From the NCBI GenBank assembly GCA_019120175.1, contig DWVP01000004.1, positions 186,001 through 250,000 on the forward strand: a DNA stretch of 64,000 nt, read 5' to 3'. Below the pieces are notes generated by a model. It saw only the letters and a list, made by a program, of their open reading frames with translations, was not told the origin of the DNA and ran no database searches. The translations under genes were made by a program, and so were the position numbers. Source of the DNA: Candidatus Corynebacterium faecigallinarum. GTDB lineage: Bacteria; Actinomycetota; Actinomycetes; Mycobacteriales; Mycobacteriaceae. Position 1 is the first letter of the stretch, and each line of letters starts with the position of its first letter. This document shows, in pieces, positions 36,865-47,317 of this stretch.

Positions 36865-38013
36865 TCAGCCCTGCCAGGAGAGTCCAGCGCCGACGGCCTC
36901 GGAGATATTCCCCAGGCCGTGGCGTCGCACCTGCTGGGCCAGCCCCAGGTGAATGTCCCTGATCCAGTCCGGGCCGCCGTAGATGAAGCCGGTGTAGCCC
37001 TGCAATAGCGAGGCTCCGGCGTTGATGCGTTCCCACGCCTGCTGGGCGGTCGAGATGCCGCCGACACCGATGAGCACCAGGTCATCTCCTGCCCGCTGCC
37101 TGATCCGTTGGAGGACCTCCAGGGCACGCTCTGCGACCGGGATGCCGGAAACACCGCCGGCCCCCAATGCCGTCACCTCGGATGCCGGGGTGGCCAGCCC
37201 GTCGCGGCTGATGGTCGTGTTCGTGGCGATCAGTCCGGTCAGACCCAACTCCAGGGCCAGGTCCGTCACGGCGTCGATGTCCTCGTCGGACAGGTCCGGG
37301 GCGATCTTCACGAACAGGGGGAGGTCGCTGGCGCTGCGCACCGCATCGACGATGGGACGCAGACTCTCCACCGCCTGCAGGTCGCGCAGACCGGGAGTGT
37401 TCGGTGAGGAGACGTTGATCACCAGGTAGTCGGCGTTGTCCCGTACCGTACGGGCTGACTCGAAGTAGTCGGCGGCAGCACGCTCGGGGGGCGTCATCTT
37501 CGTCTTGCCGAGGTTCAGTCCCACCGGTTCGGGCTCACAACGACGGGACAGTCGTGTGATCGCACTGCGGGCACCGTCATTGTTGAAGCCCATGCGGTTC
37601 AGCAGTGCCCCGTCCCGGCTCAACCGGAACAGACGCGGGGTGGGGTTACCCGGCTGGGCCACCGCGGTCACCGTGCCGACCTCCGAGTAGCCGAAGCCCA
37701 GCGGCCCCCACACGTCGACCTCGGTGGCGTTCTTGTCGAAACCGGCGGCCAATCCCAGCGGTCGGGGGAAGGCGATCCCGGCGATGGTCTGTGACAACAC
37801 CGGATCGTCGACGACCAGGGTGCGGCGCAGTGCGTCGCGGGCCGGTGTCACCGCAGCGGTGGCGGTCAGGGCGGTGGACATCAGCCCGTGGATCCGCTCC
37901 GGACGGAGCCTGAACATCACCTTCAACGACGTCGCGTACACCCGGCCGCGGGCACGACGGAACAGCGACCGGTCCCCGAGTGATCGGTCAGGGGACTGGG
38001 GGAGGGAAGACAT
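36865..38013 (-). CDS. pyrD: Dihydroorotate dehydrogenase (quinone), class 2
   Basis: FMN enzyme of pyrimidine synthesis that oxidises dihydroorotate to orotate and passes electrons to quinone at the membrane. The 382 residues include the N-terminal amphipathic helix region of class 2 enzymes, [40 protein letters not shown], and the phosphate-binding [32 protein letters not shown], quoted in parts. It starts eight bases after the lipoprotein gene and is probably its operon partner. Confidence 0.96.
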   Translation of the reverse strand: MSSLPQSPDRSLGDRSLFRRARGRVYATSLKVMFRLRPERIHGLMSTALTATAAVTPARDALRRTLVVDDPVLSQTIAGIAFPRPLGLAAGFDKNATEVDVWGPLGFGYSEVGTVTAVAQPGNPTPRLFRLSRDGALLNRMGFNNDGARSAITRLSRRCEPEPVGLNLGKTKMTPPERAAADYFESARTVRDNADYLVINVSSPNTPGLRDLQAVESLRPIVDAVRSASDLPLFVKIAPDLSDEDIDAVTDLALELGLTGLIATNTTISRDGLATPASEVTALGAGGVSGIPVAERALEVLQRIRQRAGDDLVLIGVGGISTAQQAWERINAGASLLQGYTGFIYGGPDWIRDIHLGLAQQVRRHGLGNISEAVGAGLSWQG

Positions 38014-38021
38014 GGAGCGCT

Positions 38022-39194
38022 CTAGTCCTTTCTGGGGAGGTCATCTGCCGGGATCAGTTCCCGGGAGCCGTCGGCGGTGATGAGCAGGAGGTCACCGGAA
38101 CCGTCGTCGATGATGTGCCGGACATCGGCCGAGGTCGAGACGTCACCGACCGACTCGGGTGTGCCCGAGGACAGGTCGTAGGCGGTCAAGGTGTTGTCAC
38201 CGGTGGTGGAGACCCACATCAGCTCGCGTGCCGAATCCCACAGCACCGCCCACGTCCCGTCGCCGGTCGGAACGGATTGGGTGTGCCGGATCACGTCGGT
38301 GAGGGTGTAGACCAACGCCTGCCCCTGACGGGGGTCGCTGGCCACCAGGACACCGTCCGGATCGATGCCGGCGGACACGGTGCCGACACCCTGGCCGATA
38401 CGCAGCGCCGCCTTGCGCTCCTGATCGTCGATGCCGAGATCGGTCACACTCGACTGGGCGGCATCGATGAGGGCAGCCCGCCACTCCGGTGCCCCGTCGT
38501 CGTCGGAGTTCCGGGTGTTGCCCACCAGGGTCACCCCGTCGGCGGTGGCGGTCATCGTCTCGGAGCGGATCTCCTCGCCGTCGGTGTCGAGCCAGTACGA
38601 CTTGTCCGAGTCCTCGACGGAGACCAGGAGCGTTCCGGACGGCGACTGGGTCGCCGAGGTCACCGGACCCGGGGCGTCGACCGATGAGGTCTCCGTCCCC
38701 TCATTGTCGAAGATGCGCACCGTGGAACCGCAGCCCAGCACCACGCCGTCGACCGTGCCGCTGATCGTGGTGCAGTCCTCACCGACGGCAACCGTCTCGG
38801 CGTCGCCGCCGGCGACGTCAGCCAGGTCGGCCAAGGACCCGATCACCAGGTTGCCGTTCTCCAGTGACGCCACGGGCACCGGCTCGCCCTCCGCGTCGCT
38901 GTCAGCGGTGCCGCTGTTGTTCAGCGATGCTCGCACCAGCCCGGTGACCGGTTCCCCCTGGGACACCTCACCGACCGGGTTGGTTGCCTCGGGGGAGTCG
39001 GACGGGGTCGCCACGACACCCACGACACCCTCCTCGTCCCCCTCGACGTCATCCGACTCGCTGCCACAGCCGGCGAGGGCCACGGTCGACACGGCGGCCA
39101 CGGCGGCCAGGGCGGCCGCTGTCGGAGTCACCCGGACTCGCCGTGTTCTGGTTGTTGCGGTGGTCTTTGTTACGGCACTCAGCAGGCTTCTCAC
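38022..39194 (-). CDS. Putative secreted lipoprotein with repeated beta-strand segments
   Basis: The N-terminus has basic residues, a hydrophobic stretch ([16 protein letters not shown]) and a lipobox LAGC, so the protein is probably lipid-anchored outside the membrane. The rest of the 390 residues is acidic, with repeated strand-turn segments ([47 protein letters not shown], in part) that look like a beta-propeller; this is inference. TAGCGT lies seven bases before the GTG at 39194, which is why I prefer it to the ATG two codons earlier. Operon with pyrD. Confidence 0.8.
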   Translation of the reverse strand: MRSLLSAVTKTTATTRTRRVRVTPTAAALAAVAAVSTVALAGCGSESDDVEGDEEGVVGVVATPSDSPEATNPVGEVSQGEPVTGLVRASLNNSGTADSDAEGEPVPVASLENGNLVIGSLADLADVAGGDAETVAVGEDCTTISGTVDGVVLGCGSTVRIFDNEGTETSSVDAPGPVTSATQSPSGTLLVSVEDSDKSYWLDTDGEEIRSETMTATADGVTLVGNTRNSDDDGAPEWRAALIDAAQSSVTDLGIDDQERKAALRIGQGVGTVSAGIDPDGVLVASDPRQGQALVYTLTDVIRHTQSVPTGDGTWAVLWDSARELMWVSTTGDNTLTAYDLSSGTPESVGDVSTSADVRHIIDDGSGDLLLITADGSRELIPADDLPRKD

Positions 39195-39353
39195 GCCCAT
39201 CACGCTACTACACGCCCCTCGCACCGCCCCAGAGGCAACTGCCTGTCACACCCGTTGTCCACCGTGCACTGCATGCAGGGGTGGTACCGGTATCCGGTCG
39301 TGCGTTACGCCACGATAGGTGTGGTGCAGCAGGCGGTCGGCGGTCTCGCAGGG

Positions 39354-39359
39354 TAGCGT
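39354..39359 (+). promoter_or_regulatory. -10 hexamer for leaderless uppP
   Basis: TAGCGT, eight bases before the uppP ATG at 39368, with no Shine-Dalgarno sequence in between. Confidence 0.55.
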
Positions 39360-39367
39360 GTCGGTCC

Positions 39368-40252
39368 ATGGCAGTAACCGCAAACCTCGCCGCTGATTCG
39401 GCCGACATCGTCACGACCACAGACATGGGTTGGATGCAGACGGTCATTCTCTCCATCGTCCAGGGACTCACCGAGTTCCTGCCGGTGTCCTCCTCAGGAC
39501 ACATGCGCATCGTCTCCCAGCTGGTCTGGGGTGAGGACGCCGGCGCATCCTTCACCGCCGTGATTCAGTTGGGCACTGAACTGGCGGTCCTGGTGTTCTT
39601 CGCCAAAGACATCTGGGTGATCCTCACCGCCTGGTTCGCCGGGGTCTTCGACAAGACCAAACGCGACAACCTGAACTACCGGATGGGCTGGATGGTCATC
39701 GCCGCGACCATCCCGGTCGGCATCATCGGGTTCGTCTTCAAGGACGTCATCCGCGACAACCTGCGAAATCTGTGGATCACCGCCACGGTGCTGATCCTGT
39801 TCTCCTTCGTCTTCATCTTCGCCGAGAAGATCGGTACCCGTACCCGCACCTACGAGAAGTTGACCATGAAGGATGCCCTGATCATGGGCTTCGCCCAGTG
39901 CCTCGCGTTGATCCCCGGCGTCTCCCGCTCCGGTGCCACGGTCTCCGCCGGTCTCTTCCTCAACCTGGACCGTGAGGTCGCCACCCGGTTCTCCTTCCTG
40001 CTGGCCATTCCAGCGGTACTCGCCTCGGGTCTGTTCAGTCTGCCCGACGCTTTCGACCCCGCGGCCGGACAGGCCGCCTCCGGGGCCCAGCTCATCGTCG
40101 GCACCGCCATTGCCTTCGTGCTGGGTTACGTCTCCATCGCCTGGCTGCTGAAGTTCGTCGCCAACCACTCCTTCGCCTGGTTCGCCCTCTGGCGGATCCC
40201 GGTCGGTGTCATCGTGCTCATCCTGCTGGCCACCGGCACCATCAACACCTGA
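39368..40252 (+). CDS. uppP: Undecaprenyl-diphosphatase (BacA/UppP)
   Basis: Membrane phosphatase that recycles undecaprenyl diphosphate to the carrier lipid used for cell-wall synthesis; over-production is known to give bacitracin tolerance. The 294 residues include both signature loops, [14 protein letters not shown] (about 33-46) and PGVSRSGAT (about 185-193), and about eight transmembrane helices. TAGCGT-N8-ATG indicates a leaderless start. The mshC promoter lies in the 52 bases downstream. Confidence 0.97.
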   Translation: MAVTANLAADSADIVTTTDMGWMQTVILSIVQGLTEFLPVSSSGHMRIVSQLVWGEDAGASFTAVIQLGTELAVLVFFAKDIWVILTAWFAGVFDKTKRDNLNYRMGWMVIAATIPVGIIGFVFKDVIRDNLRNLWITATVLILFSFVFIFAEKIGTRTRTYEKLTMKDALIMGFAQCLALIPGVSRSGATVSAGLFLNLDREVATRFSFLLAIPAVLASGLFSLPDAFDPAAGQAASGAQLIVGTAIAFVLGYVSIAWLLKFVANHSFAWFALWRIPVGVIVLILLATGTINT

Positions 40253-40290
40253 CCGGCCAGCCCGGTCGCGCGTCGCGTCCTGTGGGGCGC

Positions 40291-40296
40291 TAGAAT
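40291..40296 (+). promoter_or_regulatory. -10 hexamer for leaderless mshC
   Basis: TAGAAT, eight bases before the mshC ATG at 40305. It is one of the best -10 matches in the window. Confidence 0.65.
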
Positions 40297-40304
40297 CGGG
40301 CCCC

Positions 40305-41597
40305 ATGCGTTCATGGCCCATTCCCGAGGTGCCCGTTCTCGCTGGAGACGGTGTACCCCTGACTCTCCACGACACCGCTGACGACCGCGTCCTGCCCGTC
40401 CGGGTCCCGGAGCACGGCGGTGCCGGTGAGGAGGTGGGGATCTACGTCTGCGGCATCACGCCCTACGACTCCACCCATCTCGGCCACGCCGCCACCTACG
40501 TGACCTTCGACCTGGTCATCCGGCAGTTGCTCGACAACGGGCACCGGGTGCACTACGTCCAGAACATCACCGACGTCGACGACCCGCTGTTCGAGCGTGC
40601 CGAGCGCGACGGGGTCGACTGGCGGGATCTCGGCACCGGCCAGATCGACCTCTTCCGGTCCGACATGGAGACCCTGTCGGTGATCCCCCCGCGCGACTAC
40701 GTCGGGGCCATCGAGTCCGTGGACGAGGTTATCGGTCTGGTGTCCTCGCTGCTCGAGGTCGGGGCGGCCTACCGCCTCGATGCCGACGAGTTCCCCGACA
40801 TCTACGTCGACCACACCTTCACCAAGCAGTTCGGTTACGAATCCCGCTACGACGCGGAGACGATGGCGACCCTGTTCGCCGAGCGCGGCGGTGACCCGGA
40901 GCGTCCGGGCAAGCGGCACCCGTTGGACGCTCTGGTCTGGCGCGCACACCGTGACGGCGAGCCCGCCTGGGAGTCACCCTTCGGGCCGGGACGTCCCGGC
41001 TGGCACGTGGAGTGCTCGGCGATCGCCACCAACCGCCTGGGGCCGTCCTTCGCCATTCAGGGCGGTGGCAGTGACCTGCGCTTCCCGCACCACGAGTTCT
41101 CCGCCGCCCACGCCGAAGCCGCCCACGACTGCGACCGGATGGCCGGGCACTACGTCCACACCGGCATGATCGGCCTGGCCGGGGTCAAGATGAGCAAGTC
41201 GCTGGGAAACCTCGTCTTCGTCTCCCACCTGACCGCCGAGGGCCATGACCCTGCGGCGATCCGGCTGGGCCTGTACGAGTCCCACTACCGCGAAGACCGT
41301 GACTGGTCGCAGGACGTACTGGCCCGCGCCGAGGACCGACTGGCCCGGTGGCGGGCGTGGGCGACGGCAGCGCAGTCCCGTCCGGCGTCGGAGGCGGACC
41401 AACTCGTGGTCGAGGTGCGCACGGCTCTCGCCGACGACCTCGACACCCACCGGGTTCTCGACCTCGTCGATGCCTGGTGTGAGCAACTGGCGGAGGGCGG
41501 CGATCAGCCGACCGAGCAACTGACCGAGTCTGCGGGCGATTCAGCGGGCGACCGCTTCCGCACCCTGTGCTCGGCACTTCTGGGAGTGATTCTGTGA
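40305..41597 (+). CDS. mshC: L-cysteine:1D-myo-inositol 2-amino-2-deoxy-alpha-D-glucopyranoside ligase
   Basis: ATP-dependent ligase that joins cysteine to GlcN-inositol in mycothiol synthesis, derived from cysteinyl-tRNA synthetase. The 430 residues carry the zinc-site Cys49 in YVCGITPYD, the HIGH-type motif HLGH (58-61) and KMSKS (295-299). Compared with CysRS it lacks the C-terminal tRNA-binding domain, which distinguishes MshC. Its stop overlaps the GTG of the next gene (GTGA). TAGAAT-N8-ATG points to leaderless transcription. Confidence 0.97.
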   Translation: MRSWPIPEVPVLAGDGVPLTLHDTADDRVLPVRVPEHGGAGEEVGIYVCGITPYDSTHLGHAATYVTFDLVIRQLLDNGHRVHYVQNITDVDDPLFERAERDGVDWRDLGTGQIDLFRSDMETLSVIPPRDYVGAIESVDEVIGLVSSLLEVGAAYRLDADEFPDIYVDHTFTKQFGYESRYDAETMATLFAERGGDPERPGKRHPLDALVWRAHRDGEPAWESPFGPGRPGWHVECSAIATNRLGPSFAIQGGGSDLRFPHHEFSAAHAEAAHDCDRMAGHYVHTGMIGLAGVKMSKSLGNLVFVSHLTAEGHDPAAIRLGLYESHYREDRDWSQDVLARAEDRLARWRAWATAAQSRPASEADQLVVEVRTALADDLDTHRVLDLVDAWCEQLAEGGDQPTEQLTESAGDSAGDRFRTLCSALLGVIL

Positions 41598-41989
41598 GCG
41601 ACGAGGCCGCACTCGCCACCGACAACGCACGTCGCGAGTTCATCGACAACCTGAGCGCCATGGCCACCGGCAGCTACCTGCGTGAGGAAGACCGGGAGTT
41701 CTGGGACGCCCCCTTCCCGGAGTCCGCGGTCGCCGAAGCTGCCGAGATCCTGCACCGGCTGATCTCCGGGGCGAGGTCAGAACCAGCCGGGGAGGTCGTC
41801 CTGCAGGTGATGTCCGCCCACGACGCCCTGCAGGCGCTCAGTGACCGCCATGGTGGGGCGGTGTACGAGGACGAGGAGTACGAGGACTTCTGTGACCTGG
41901 TCACCGTGCTGTGCGAGGAGATCGGGGCGGACGGCGCCCAGGTCCTCGCCGACCTGGAACGGGTCACCGACGAGGACGACCAGGCCTGA
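41594..41989 (+). CDS. Hypothetical acidic protein coupled to mshC
   Basis: Acidic protein of 131 residues that I do not recognise. It has no membrane segment or signal peptide and no cysteine-rich motif apart from single cysteines in [13 protein letters not shown]. The GTG start overlaps the mshC stop by four bases, so the two proteins are made together; a link to mycothiol metabolism is possible but rests on position only. Confidence 0.75.
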   Translation: MSDEAALATDNARREFIDNLSAMATGSYLREEDREFWDAPFPESAVAEAAEILHRLISGARSEPAGEVVLQVMSAHDALQALSDRHGGAVYEDEEYEDFCDLVTVLCEEIGADGAQVLADLERVTDEDDQA

Positions 41990-42028
41990 CGGGTGGCTGG
42001 CGGGCCACCGTCGGTCAGCGGAGAGCGG

Positions 42029-42862
42029 CTACGTGGCGATCGGCTCCAGCATCAGCGACTGGCTGGTGGTGCCCACGGGGCCGTCCAGGTCATGGATCCG
42101 GCCACTGGTCAGGCCGATGCCGTCCGGCCCGTAGCTGGCCTCGGCGGAGATGCCGATCCACTGGCCCCGGGGCAGCCGGTGCAGCTGGATGCTCAGGTCG
42201 GTGTTCATGAACGTCCACGACTTTGGGTCGAGGGTGGGGTTGGTGCCGTTGGCCACGTCGGCGACCGCGGCGAGCCTGGTCCACGGGGAGTCGGGGATGC
42301 CGGCGACGACCGGGATCCGGCTGTGCAGCCAGAGCTGGCCCGGGGCACCCCGGGTCACCAGTGAGTCGATGTAGCCGCTGGACCACATCTCGGCGAAGGC
42401 AGTCGACGTCGCCTCCTCCAACGGCACCATACCGGTAGCGCTGGATGCTCCTGCCTCATCAGCCCCACTGCGCTCACCGGGGGTCTCGATCCCGGCAGTG
42501 TCACGGGTACGCACCCACCAGCCGCTACCGCGGATGACCTCGCGACCTGCCGGATCGGTGACCACAGCCTCGACCAGGCAGATCCTGCGTCCCGGTCGGA
42601 CGACCCGTCCCACCGCATGGAGTTCTCCCAGCGGGACCGCGCACAACAACTCGGTGGTGACCCGCACCAGGCGTCCGCCGGTCTCGGGGACGACCTGTTC
42701 GAGCACGTGGGTGATCAAAGCTGCGGGAGGCGAGCCGTGCTGGAACCCGCGACCCCAGGGACTCTCGGTGTGTTCAGTCGCGGTGAATGTCCGGGTGAAC
42801 TGGCCGGTGTCGGTGGTCGACTCCGGCCCGGGCAGGAAGTAGGCGTCTGTGGTGGAGGTCAT
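42029..42862 (-). CDS. Acyl-CoA thioesterase family protein (double hotdog, TesB-like)
   Basis: The 277 residues fit two hotdog halves as in TesB-type thioesterases. The first half has SPWGRGFQHGSPPAALITHVLEQ (in part) and VVRPGRRICLVEAVV; the second has WLHSRIPVV and FMNTDLSIQLHRLPRGQWIGI, with the usual Asp in NTDLSIQ. It probably hydrolyses acyl-CoA esters. The ATG at 42862 lies eight bases after TAGACT (42876-42871). It is divergent from the HAD phosphatase gene, 58 bases away. Confidence 0.85.
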   Translation of the reverse strand: MTSTTDAYFLPGPESTTDTGQFTRTFTATEHTESPWGRGFQHGSPPAALITHVLEQVVPETGGRLVRVTTELLCAVPLGELHAVGRVVRPGRRICLVEAVVTDPAGREVIRGSGWWVRTRDTAGIETPGERSGADEAGASSATGMVPLEEATSTAFAEMWSSGYIDSLVTRGAPGQLWLHSRIPVVAGIPDSPWTRLAAVADVANGTNPTLDPKSWTFMNTDLSIQLHRLPRGQWIGISAEASYGPDGIGLTSGRIHDLDGPVGTTSQSLMLEPIAT

Positions 42863-42870
42863 ACCGCGGC

Positions 42871-42876
42871 AGTCTA
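42871..42876 (-). promoter_or_regulatory. -10 hexamer for the leaderless thioesterase gene
   Basis: TAGACT on the minus strand, eight bases before the ATG at 42862. Confidence 0.55.
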
Positions 42877-42920
42877 GCCGTCGGGTGCGGACGGTGCTGT
42901 CGGCGGGCATGATGGTCCCT

Positions 42921-43601
42921 GTGAAAGCGATTCTCTGGGACATGGACGGCACACTGGTCGACACCGAACCACGGTGGGGGACGGCGACGTATGCGATGGC
43001 TGAGGCGATGGGACGGCCACTCACCCCGGAGGTGCGCGAGAAGACCGTCGGGGGGACAGCGGACGGTACCGTCCGGTTGTGCGCCGCGTGGGCCGGTCTG
43101 GACCCCACCGACGCTGAGGTCGAAGGCTGGATCTCCTGGCTCTACGCCAGGGTCTCCGAGCTCTTTGCCGAGGAGCTCGACATGCGCCCCGGCGTACCGG
43201 GACTGCTGGCGCAGGGCAATGCTGCAGGGATGCCGATGATGGTGGTGACGAACACTTTCCGCTCGCTGACCGACCAGGCGCTGGAGACGATCGGGGCCAC
43301 CCACTTCCAGGGTTCGGTATGCGGCGACGAGGTCGCCGTCGGCAAACCTGACCCCACCGCCTACCTGACCGCGGCTGAACGACTCGGGGTCGCCCCCGAT
43401 GACTGCCTGGTGCTGGAGGACTCCACCAACGGTATGACCGCAGCGGCTGCCGCGGGCTGCCGGGTGGTCGGGTTGCCTGCACCAGGGACCGTCGTGCCGT
43501 CCGGGGCGGTAGCAGTGGCCGAACTGCGTACCGACGGTCGGGACGACCTCGACGGACTGGACCTTGACGTGCTGTACGGCTTCTGGGCGGCCCTGGGGTA
43601 A
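42921..43601 (+). CDS. HAD-superfamily phosphatase (beta-phosphoglucomutase-like)
   Basis: Haloacid dehalogenase hydrolase of 226 residues. Motif I is WDMDGTLVD near the N-terminus, motif II is MVVTNTF, and motifs III and IV are GKPDPTAYL and VLEDSTNGM; an alpha-helical cap follows motif I. The N-terminus KAILWDMDG from the GTG at 42921 is the normal one, and CATGAT stands seven bases before it; ATGs at 42909 and 42912 are alternatives. The substrate is probably a small phosphorylated metabolite. hisE follows after 43 bases. Confidence 0.88.
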   Translation: MKAILWDMDGTLVDTEPRWGTATYAMAEAMGRPLTPEVREKTVGGTADGTVRLCAAWAGLDPTDAEVEGWISWLYARVSELFAEELDMRPGVPGLLAQGNAAGMPMMVVTNTFRSLTDQALETIGATHFQGSVCGDEVAVGKPDPTAYLTAAERLGVAPDDCLVLEDSTNGMTAAAAAGCRVVGLPAPGTVVPSGAVAVAELRTDGRDDLDGLDLDVLYGFWAALG

Positions 43602-43644
43602 GGCACTGCGACGACGATGCCGCCGATATGACACAATGAGAGCC

Positions 43645-43908
43645 GTGAAGAACTTCGATTCCCTGTTTGAGGAACTGTCCCAGCGCGCCAAGGACCGCCC
43701 TGAGGGCTCCGGCACCGTCAAGGCCCTGGACGCTGGGGTGCATTTCCAGGGCAAGAAGATCGTCGAGGAGGCCGGTGAGGTCTGGCTCGCCGCCGAGTAC
43801 CAGTCCGACGACGAGCTCTCGGAAGAAATCTCGCAGCTGCTGTACTGGCTGCAGGTGGTCATGGTCGGTCGCGGCCTGACCCCGGACGACATCTACAAGT
43901 TCCTCTAG
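43645..43908 (+). CDS. hisE: Phosphoribosyl-ATP pyrophosphatase
   Basis: Second step of histidine synthesis, hydrolysis of phosphoribosyl-ATP. At 87 residues it is a stand-alone MazG-like domain with [15 protein letters not shown] and the metal-binding glutamates, and [16 protein letters not shown]. The GTG at 43645 gives the normal start [11 protein letters not shown]; an ATG three codons earlier is possible. hisG, the first enzyme of the pathway, follows after 23 bases, so the two are co-expressed. Confidence 0.95.
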   Translation: MKNFDSLFEELSQRAKDRPEGSGTVKALDAGVHFQGKKIVEEAGEVWLAAEYQSDDELSEEISQLLYWLQVVMVGRGLTPDDIYKFL

Positions 43909-43931
43909 CACCGACAAGGCCACCGAAGCTG

Positions 43932-44804
43932 ATGAGCACCTCGAGTAACCCCAACGAACTGCTGCGCGTCGCCGTCCCCAACAAGGGGTCGCTGTCGGAG
44001 ACCGCCACCGACATCCTCGCCGAGGCCGGCTACCCCGGTCGCGGCGATTCCAAGTCGCTGACCATCGCCGACGATGAGAACGGCGTTGAGTTCTACTTCC
44101 TGCGTCCCAAGGACATCGCCATCTACGTGGCCAGCGGCCACCTCGACATGGGCATCACCGGCCGGGACCTGGCCGCGGACACCCGCGAAGAGACCGAGGA
44201 ACTGCTGGAGCTCGGCTTCGGCGACTCCAGCTTCCGCTACGCCGCACCTGCGGACCAGGAGTGGACGGTGGAGAAGCTCGAAGGCAAGCGGATCGCGACG
44301 TCCTACCCGAACCTGGTGCGCCGGGACCTGGAGACCCGCGGCATCGACGCCAAGGTCGTGCGCCTCGACGGGGCCGTCGAGATCTCGATCCGGCTGGGTG
44401 TCGCCGACGCCATCGCCGACGTCGTCTCCACCGGACGCACCCTGCGCCAGCAGGGCCTGAAGCCCTTCGGCGACCCGGTGATCACCTCCACCGCGGTGGT
44501 TGTGGGGCAGAAGGGTGCCGAGATCGATGACCGCCAGCGCGTGCTGCTCAAGCGCATCGAGGGCATCCTGCACGCCCGCAACTACGTCATGCTGGACTAC
44601 AACTGCTCCCGCGATGTGCTGGACAGCGTAGCCTCGGTGACACCCGGCCTGTCCGCCCCGACGGTATCGCCACTGGCGCAGGACAACTGGGTGGCAGTAC
44701 GTGCGATGGTTCCCCGTCGTGACGCAAATACATTGATGGACAAACTGTCCGCCCTCGGAGCGGAAGCCATCCTGGCCACCGACATCAGGATCGCCCGTAT
44801 CTGA
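43932..44804 (+). CDS. hisG: ATP phosphoribosyltransferase, long form
   Basis: Committed step of histidine synthesis, joining ATP and PRPP. The 290 residues cover two catalytic domains ([45 protein letters not shown] in part, with the PRPP loop [12 protein letters not shown]) and a C-terminal ACT-like regulatory domain, so feedback inhibition by histidine is expected. It starts 23 bases after hisE and is followed by aspA after 24 bases. Confidence 0.96.
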   Translation: MSTSSNPNELLRVAVPNKGSLSETATDILAEAGYPGRGDSKSLTIADDENGVEFYFLRPKDIAIYVASGHLDMGITGRDLAADTREETEELLELGFGDSSFRYAAPADQEWTVEKLEGKRIATSYPNLVRRDLETRGIDAKVVRLDGAVEISIRLGVADAIADVVSTGRTLRQQGLKPFGDPVITSTAVVVGQKGAEIDDRQRVLLKRIEGILHARNYVMLDYNCSRDVLDSVASVTPGLSAPTVSPLAQDNWVAVRAMVPRRDANTLMDKLSALGAEAILATDIRIARI

Positions 44805-44828
44805 GGCCAGACTCTGAAAGGTTTTGAC

Positions 44829-46379
44829 GTGACTGAATCCGCGACCCCTGAGCCTACCGCCAGCACCACGCCTGAGATTCGGCACAATAAGCCGGTGACG
44901 TCGTCGACCGACCTGGTCACCGCGGCTGAGACCTACTCGCTGACGGCCCATACGGCCGATCATTTCCGCACCGAGGAGGACCTTCTCGGCACGATGGAGG
45001 TCCCGGAGCACGCCTACTACGGCATCCACGCGCTGCGGGCCGTGGACAATTTCCAGATCTCCCGGACCACGCTGAACTACCTGCCGGAGTTCATTCGCGG
45101 CATGGTGCAGGTCAAGAAGGCCGCAGCCATCGCCAACCAGCGGTTGCACACCCTGCCCAATGACAAGGCAGAGGCCATCGTCTGGGCCTGTGACCAGATT
45201 CTGGAACATCACCGGTGCATGGACCAGTTTCCGATCGACGTGTACCAGGGTGGTGCGGGTACCTCGACGAACATGAACGTCAACGAGGTGGTCGCCAACC
45301 TCGCCCTGGAGTACCTCGGGGAGGAGAAGGGCCGTTACGACGTCATCAACCCCAATGACGACGTCAACATGAGCCAGTCGACGAACGACGCCTACCCGAC
45401 GGGTTTCCGGCTCGGCATCCACACCGCTTTCCAGGAACTCATCCGGCACCTGTCTGCCCTGGAGCGTGCTTTCGAGAGCAAGGGGGAGGAGTTCCGCGAC
45501 ATCATCACCATGGGGCGCACCCAGTTGCAGGATGCCGTTCCGGTCAGTCTCGGTGACGAGTTCTCCGCCTTCGCCCGAAACCTCGACGAGGAGCAGGCGC
45601 AGCTCTCGCGGGCTGCGGCATTCATGCTGGAGGTCAACCTGGGCGGTACGGCGATCGGCACCGGGGTGAACGCCCCGGCCGGTTACCAGCACCAGGTGGT
45701 CGCCGCACTCAGCGAGGTCACCGGGCTGGAGATCATCGGTGCCCGCGACCTGTTGGAGGCCACCAGCGACACGGGTGCCTACGTCAACGCCAGTTCGGTG
45801 GTCAAGCGCGTGGCGATGAAACTGTCGAAGATCTGCAACGATCTGCGGTTGCTGTCGTCCGGTCCGCGCGCCGGCCTCAACGAGATCAACCTGCCGGAAC
45901 GCCAGGCAGGCTCGTCGATCATGCCGGCGAAGGTCAACCCGGTGATCCCGGAGGTCGTCAACCAGATCTGCTTCAAGGTCTTCGGCAACGACGTCACCAT
46001 CTCGATGGCGGCGGAGGCCGGCCAGCTGCAGCTCAACGTGATGGAGCCGGTCATCGCCCAGTCACTGTTCGAGTCGATCCGTCTGCTCGCCCGGGCCTGC
46101 ACCACTTTGCGCACCCTGTGCGTCGTGGACATCACCGCCAATGAGGAGGCGTGCCGGGCCTACGTGGACAACTCCATCGGTATCGTCACCTACCTCAACC
46201 CGCTGATCGGCCACCACAACGGTGACCTGGTCGGCAAGGAATGCGCACGAACGGGCAAGTCGGTGCGCGAGGTGGTCCTCGAGCGCGAGCTGTTGGACGA
46301 GAAGACCCTGGACAAGGTGCTGAGTAAGGAGAATCTGCTGCGACCGGTGTGGCGCGGCAAGCTCTACCTCGACGACTGA
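44829..46379 (+). CDS. aspA: Aspartate ammonia-lyase
   Basis: Splits aspartate to fumarate and ammonia; aspartase/fumarase superfamily. The 516 residues contain [22 protein letters not shown] and the signature [10 protein letters not shown] (361-370). The first 45 or so residues form a polar extension ahead of the usual start (the region [20 protein letters not shown]), as in other corynebacterial AspA proteins. The GTG start is preceded by GAAAGG. It may be transcribed with hisE-hisG, though the function is unrelated. Confidence 0.96.
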   Translation: MTESATPEPTASTTPEIRHNKPVTSSTDLVTAAETYSLTAHTADHFRTEEDLLGTMEVPEHAYYGIHALRAVDNFQISRTTLNYLPEFIRGMVQVKKAAAIANQRLHTLPNDKAEAIVWACDQILEHHRCMDQFPIDVYQGGAGTSTNMNVNEVVANLALEYLGEEKGRYDVINPNDDVNMSQSTNDAYPTGFRLGIHTAFQELIRHLSALERAFESKGEEFRDIITMGRTQLQDAVPVSLGDEFSAFARNLDEEQAQLSRAAAFMLEVNLGGTAIGTGVNAPAGYQHQVVAALSEVTGLEIIGARDLLEATSDTGAYVNASSVVKRVAMKLSKICNDLRLLSSGPRAGLNEINLPERQAGSSIMPAKVNPVIPEVVNQICFKVFGNDVTISMAAEAGQLQLNVMEPVIAQSLFESIRLLARACTTLRTLCVVDITANEEACRAYVDNSIGIVTYLNPLIGHHNGDLVGKECARTGKSVREVVLERELLDEKTLDKVLSKENLLRPVWRGKLYLDD

Positions 46380-46466
46380 CGGAATCCTCGGCAGGGGTAC
46401 TGATCGGGTGTCCCCTGATGGGGGAAAGCAGACATACTAGTGCTGACGGGTGTTGTGTTACGGGGC

Positions 46467-46472
46467 TAACCT
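46467..46472 (+). promoter_or_regulatory. -10 hexamer for the DUF1266 gene
   Basis: TAACCT, seven bases before the GTG at 46480; no ribosome binding site in between. Confidence 0.45.
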
Positions 46473-46479
46473 CGGGACT

Positions 46480-47283
46480 GTGACACTTCCAGCAGACGAC
46501 TCCGCCCCCACGTACGACGACCGCATCCGCCAGGTGGCCCCGCAACCTTCACGGCCGGAGTTCCTTTGGTTGAACAACTCTGACCAGTCTCTTCAGCGCG
46601 CCTGGTCACTGTCTCTGCCACACGACCTCGCCGACCGCCGGGTGGTGGACGGCCCCCCTCCTGCACTGCCTCCGAATGAGGGGTTCCGTCGCATTTTCGC
46701 GGTGGACCAGGGGGAGGACCGCCGCCACCGGCTGGCCAGTGTCTACGGTGTAAAGGATGCCGCCACCGCACTGGAGGTCGCCTGGGACCGCCTGCGCCTC
46801 GCCAGCACCGGAAACGCAGGTTACCGTGCACTTCGGCCACTGCTCCAGGAGGTGGTGTCCGTCCCGCCGGAGACCCGGTCGTTGACGCACTCCTGGGAGA
46901 CACTGTCGCGTGTCAACACCGACAAGCACGCCCTCGTCATCCCGTTCCTGCAGGATGAGGCGGTCTACGCCCTGCCAGCGGTGCTTCCGGTGGACACGAT
47001 CGCCTGGGATGTGTCGGTCGCGATGCGGATTCTGTGGCTGGCACATGGCGGGGGACTGTTCGAGGAGACCGTCGCCTGTCACGACCTCGCCCTGGACGCC
47101 CTCGACCTCATCCGTTCGACCTACTCCTCCTGGCGAGAGGTTGCTGACGGGATCGTCGTGGGTCGTGCGCTGTCCACCGGACGGGTGGACGAGTCCTGCA
47201 TCGCCTATGTCGACCAGGTTGCCATCGCCCTCAACCACCCAGATTCGCCCTGGGTGCGCTTGCCGTTGCACGAGAATGCATGA
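46480..47283 (+). CDS. DUF1266 family protein
   Basis: The 267-residue protein ends with the features of DUF1266: IAWDVSVAMRILWLAHGGGLF, YSSWREVADGIVVGRAL and a terminal NHPDSPWVRLPL. The N-terminal half is polar and less conserved. The function of the family is unknown. The GTG at 46480 lies seven bases after TAACCT. It opens a small accessory group with a sirtuin and a SUKH-like gene. A decayed second copy of its last part lies at 49235-49365, on the other side of that pair. Confidence 0.78.
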   Translation: MTLPADDSAPTYDDRIRQVAPQPSRPEFLWLNNSDQSLQRAWSLSLPHDLADRRVVDGPPPALPPNEGFRRIFAVDQGEDRRHRLASVYGVKDAATALEVAWDRLRLASTGNAGYRALRPLLQEVVSVPPETRSLTHSWETLSRVNTDKHALVIPFLQDEAVYALPAVLPVDTIAWDVSVAMRILWLAHGGGLFEETVACHDLALDALDLIRSTYSSWREVADGIVVGRALSTGRVDESCIAYVDQVAIALNHPDSPWVRLPLHENA

Positions 47284-47304
47284 GGTGAACTGACGCCGCA
47301 CCGG

Positions 47305-47310
47305 TATCGT
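47305..47310 (+). promoter_or_regulatory. -10 hexamer for the sirtuin gene
   Basis: TATCGT, seven bases before the ATG at 47318. GGAGGG in the gap could also act as a close Shine-Dalgarno. Confidence 0.4.
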
Positions 47311-47317
47311 GGAGGGC

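Noticed and set aside
46411..46425. Hairpin TCCCC-TGATG-GGGGA after aspA as terminator
   Set aside because: Only five base pairs and no T-tract; not enough to call.
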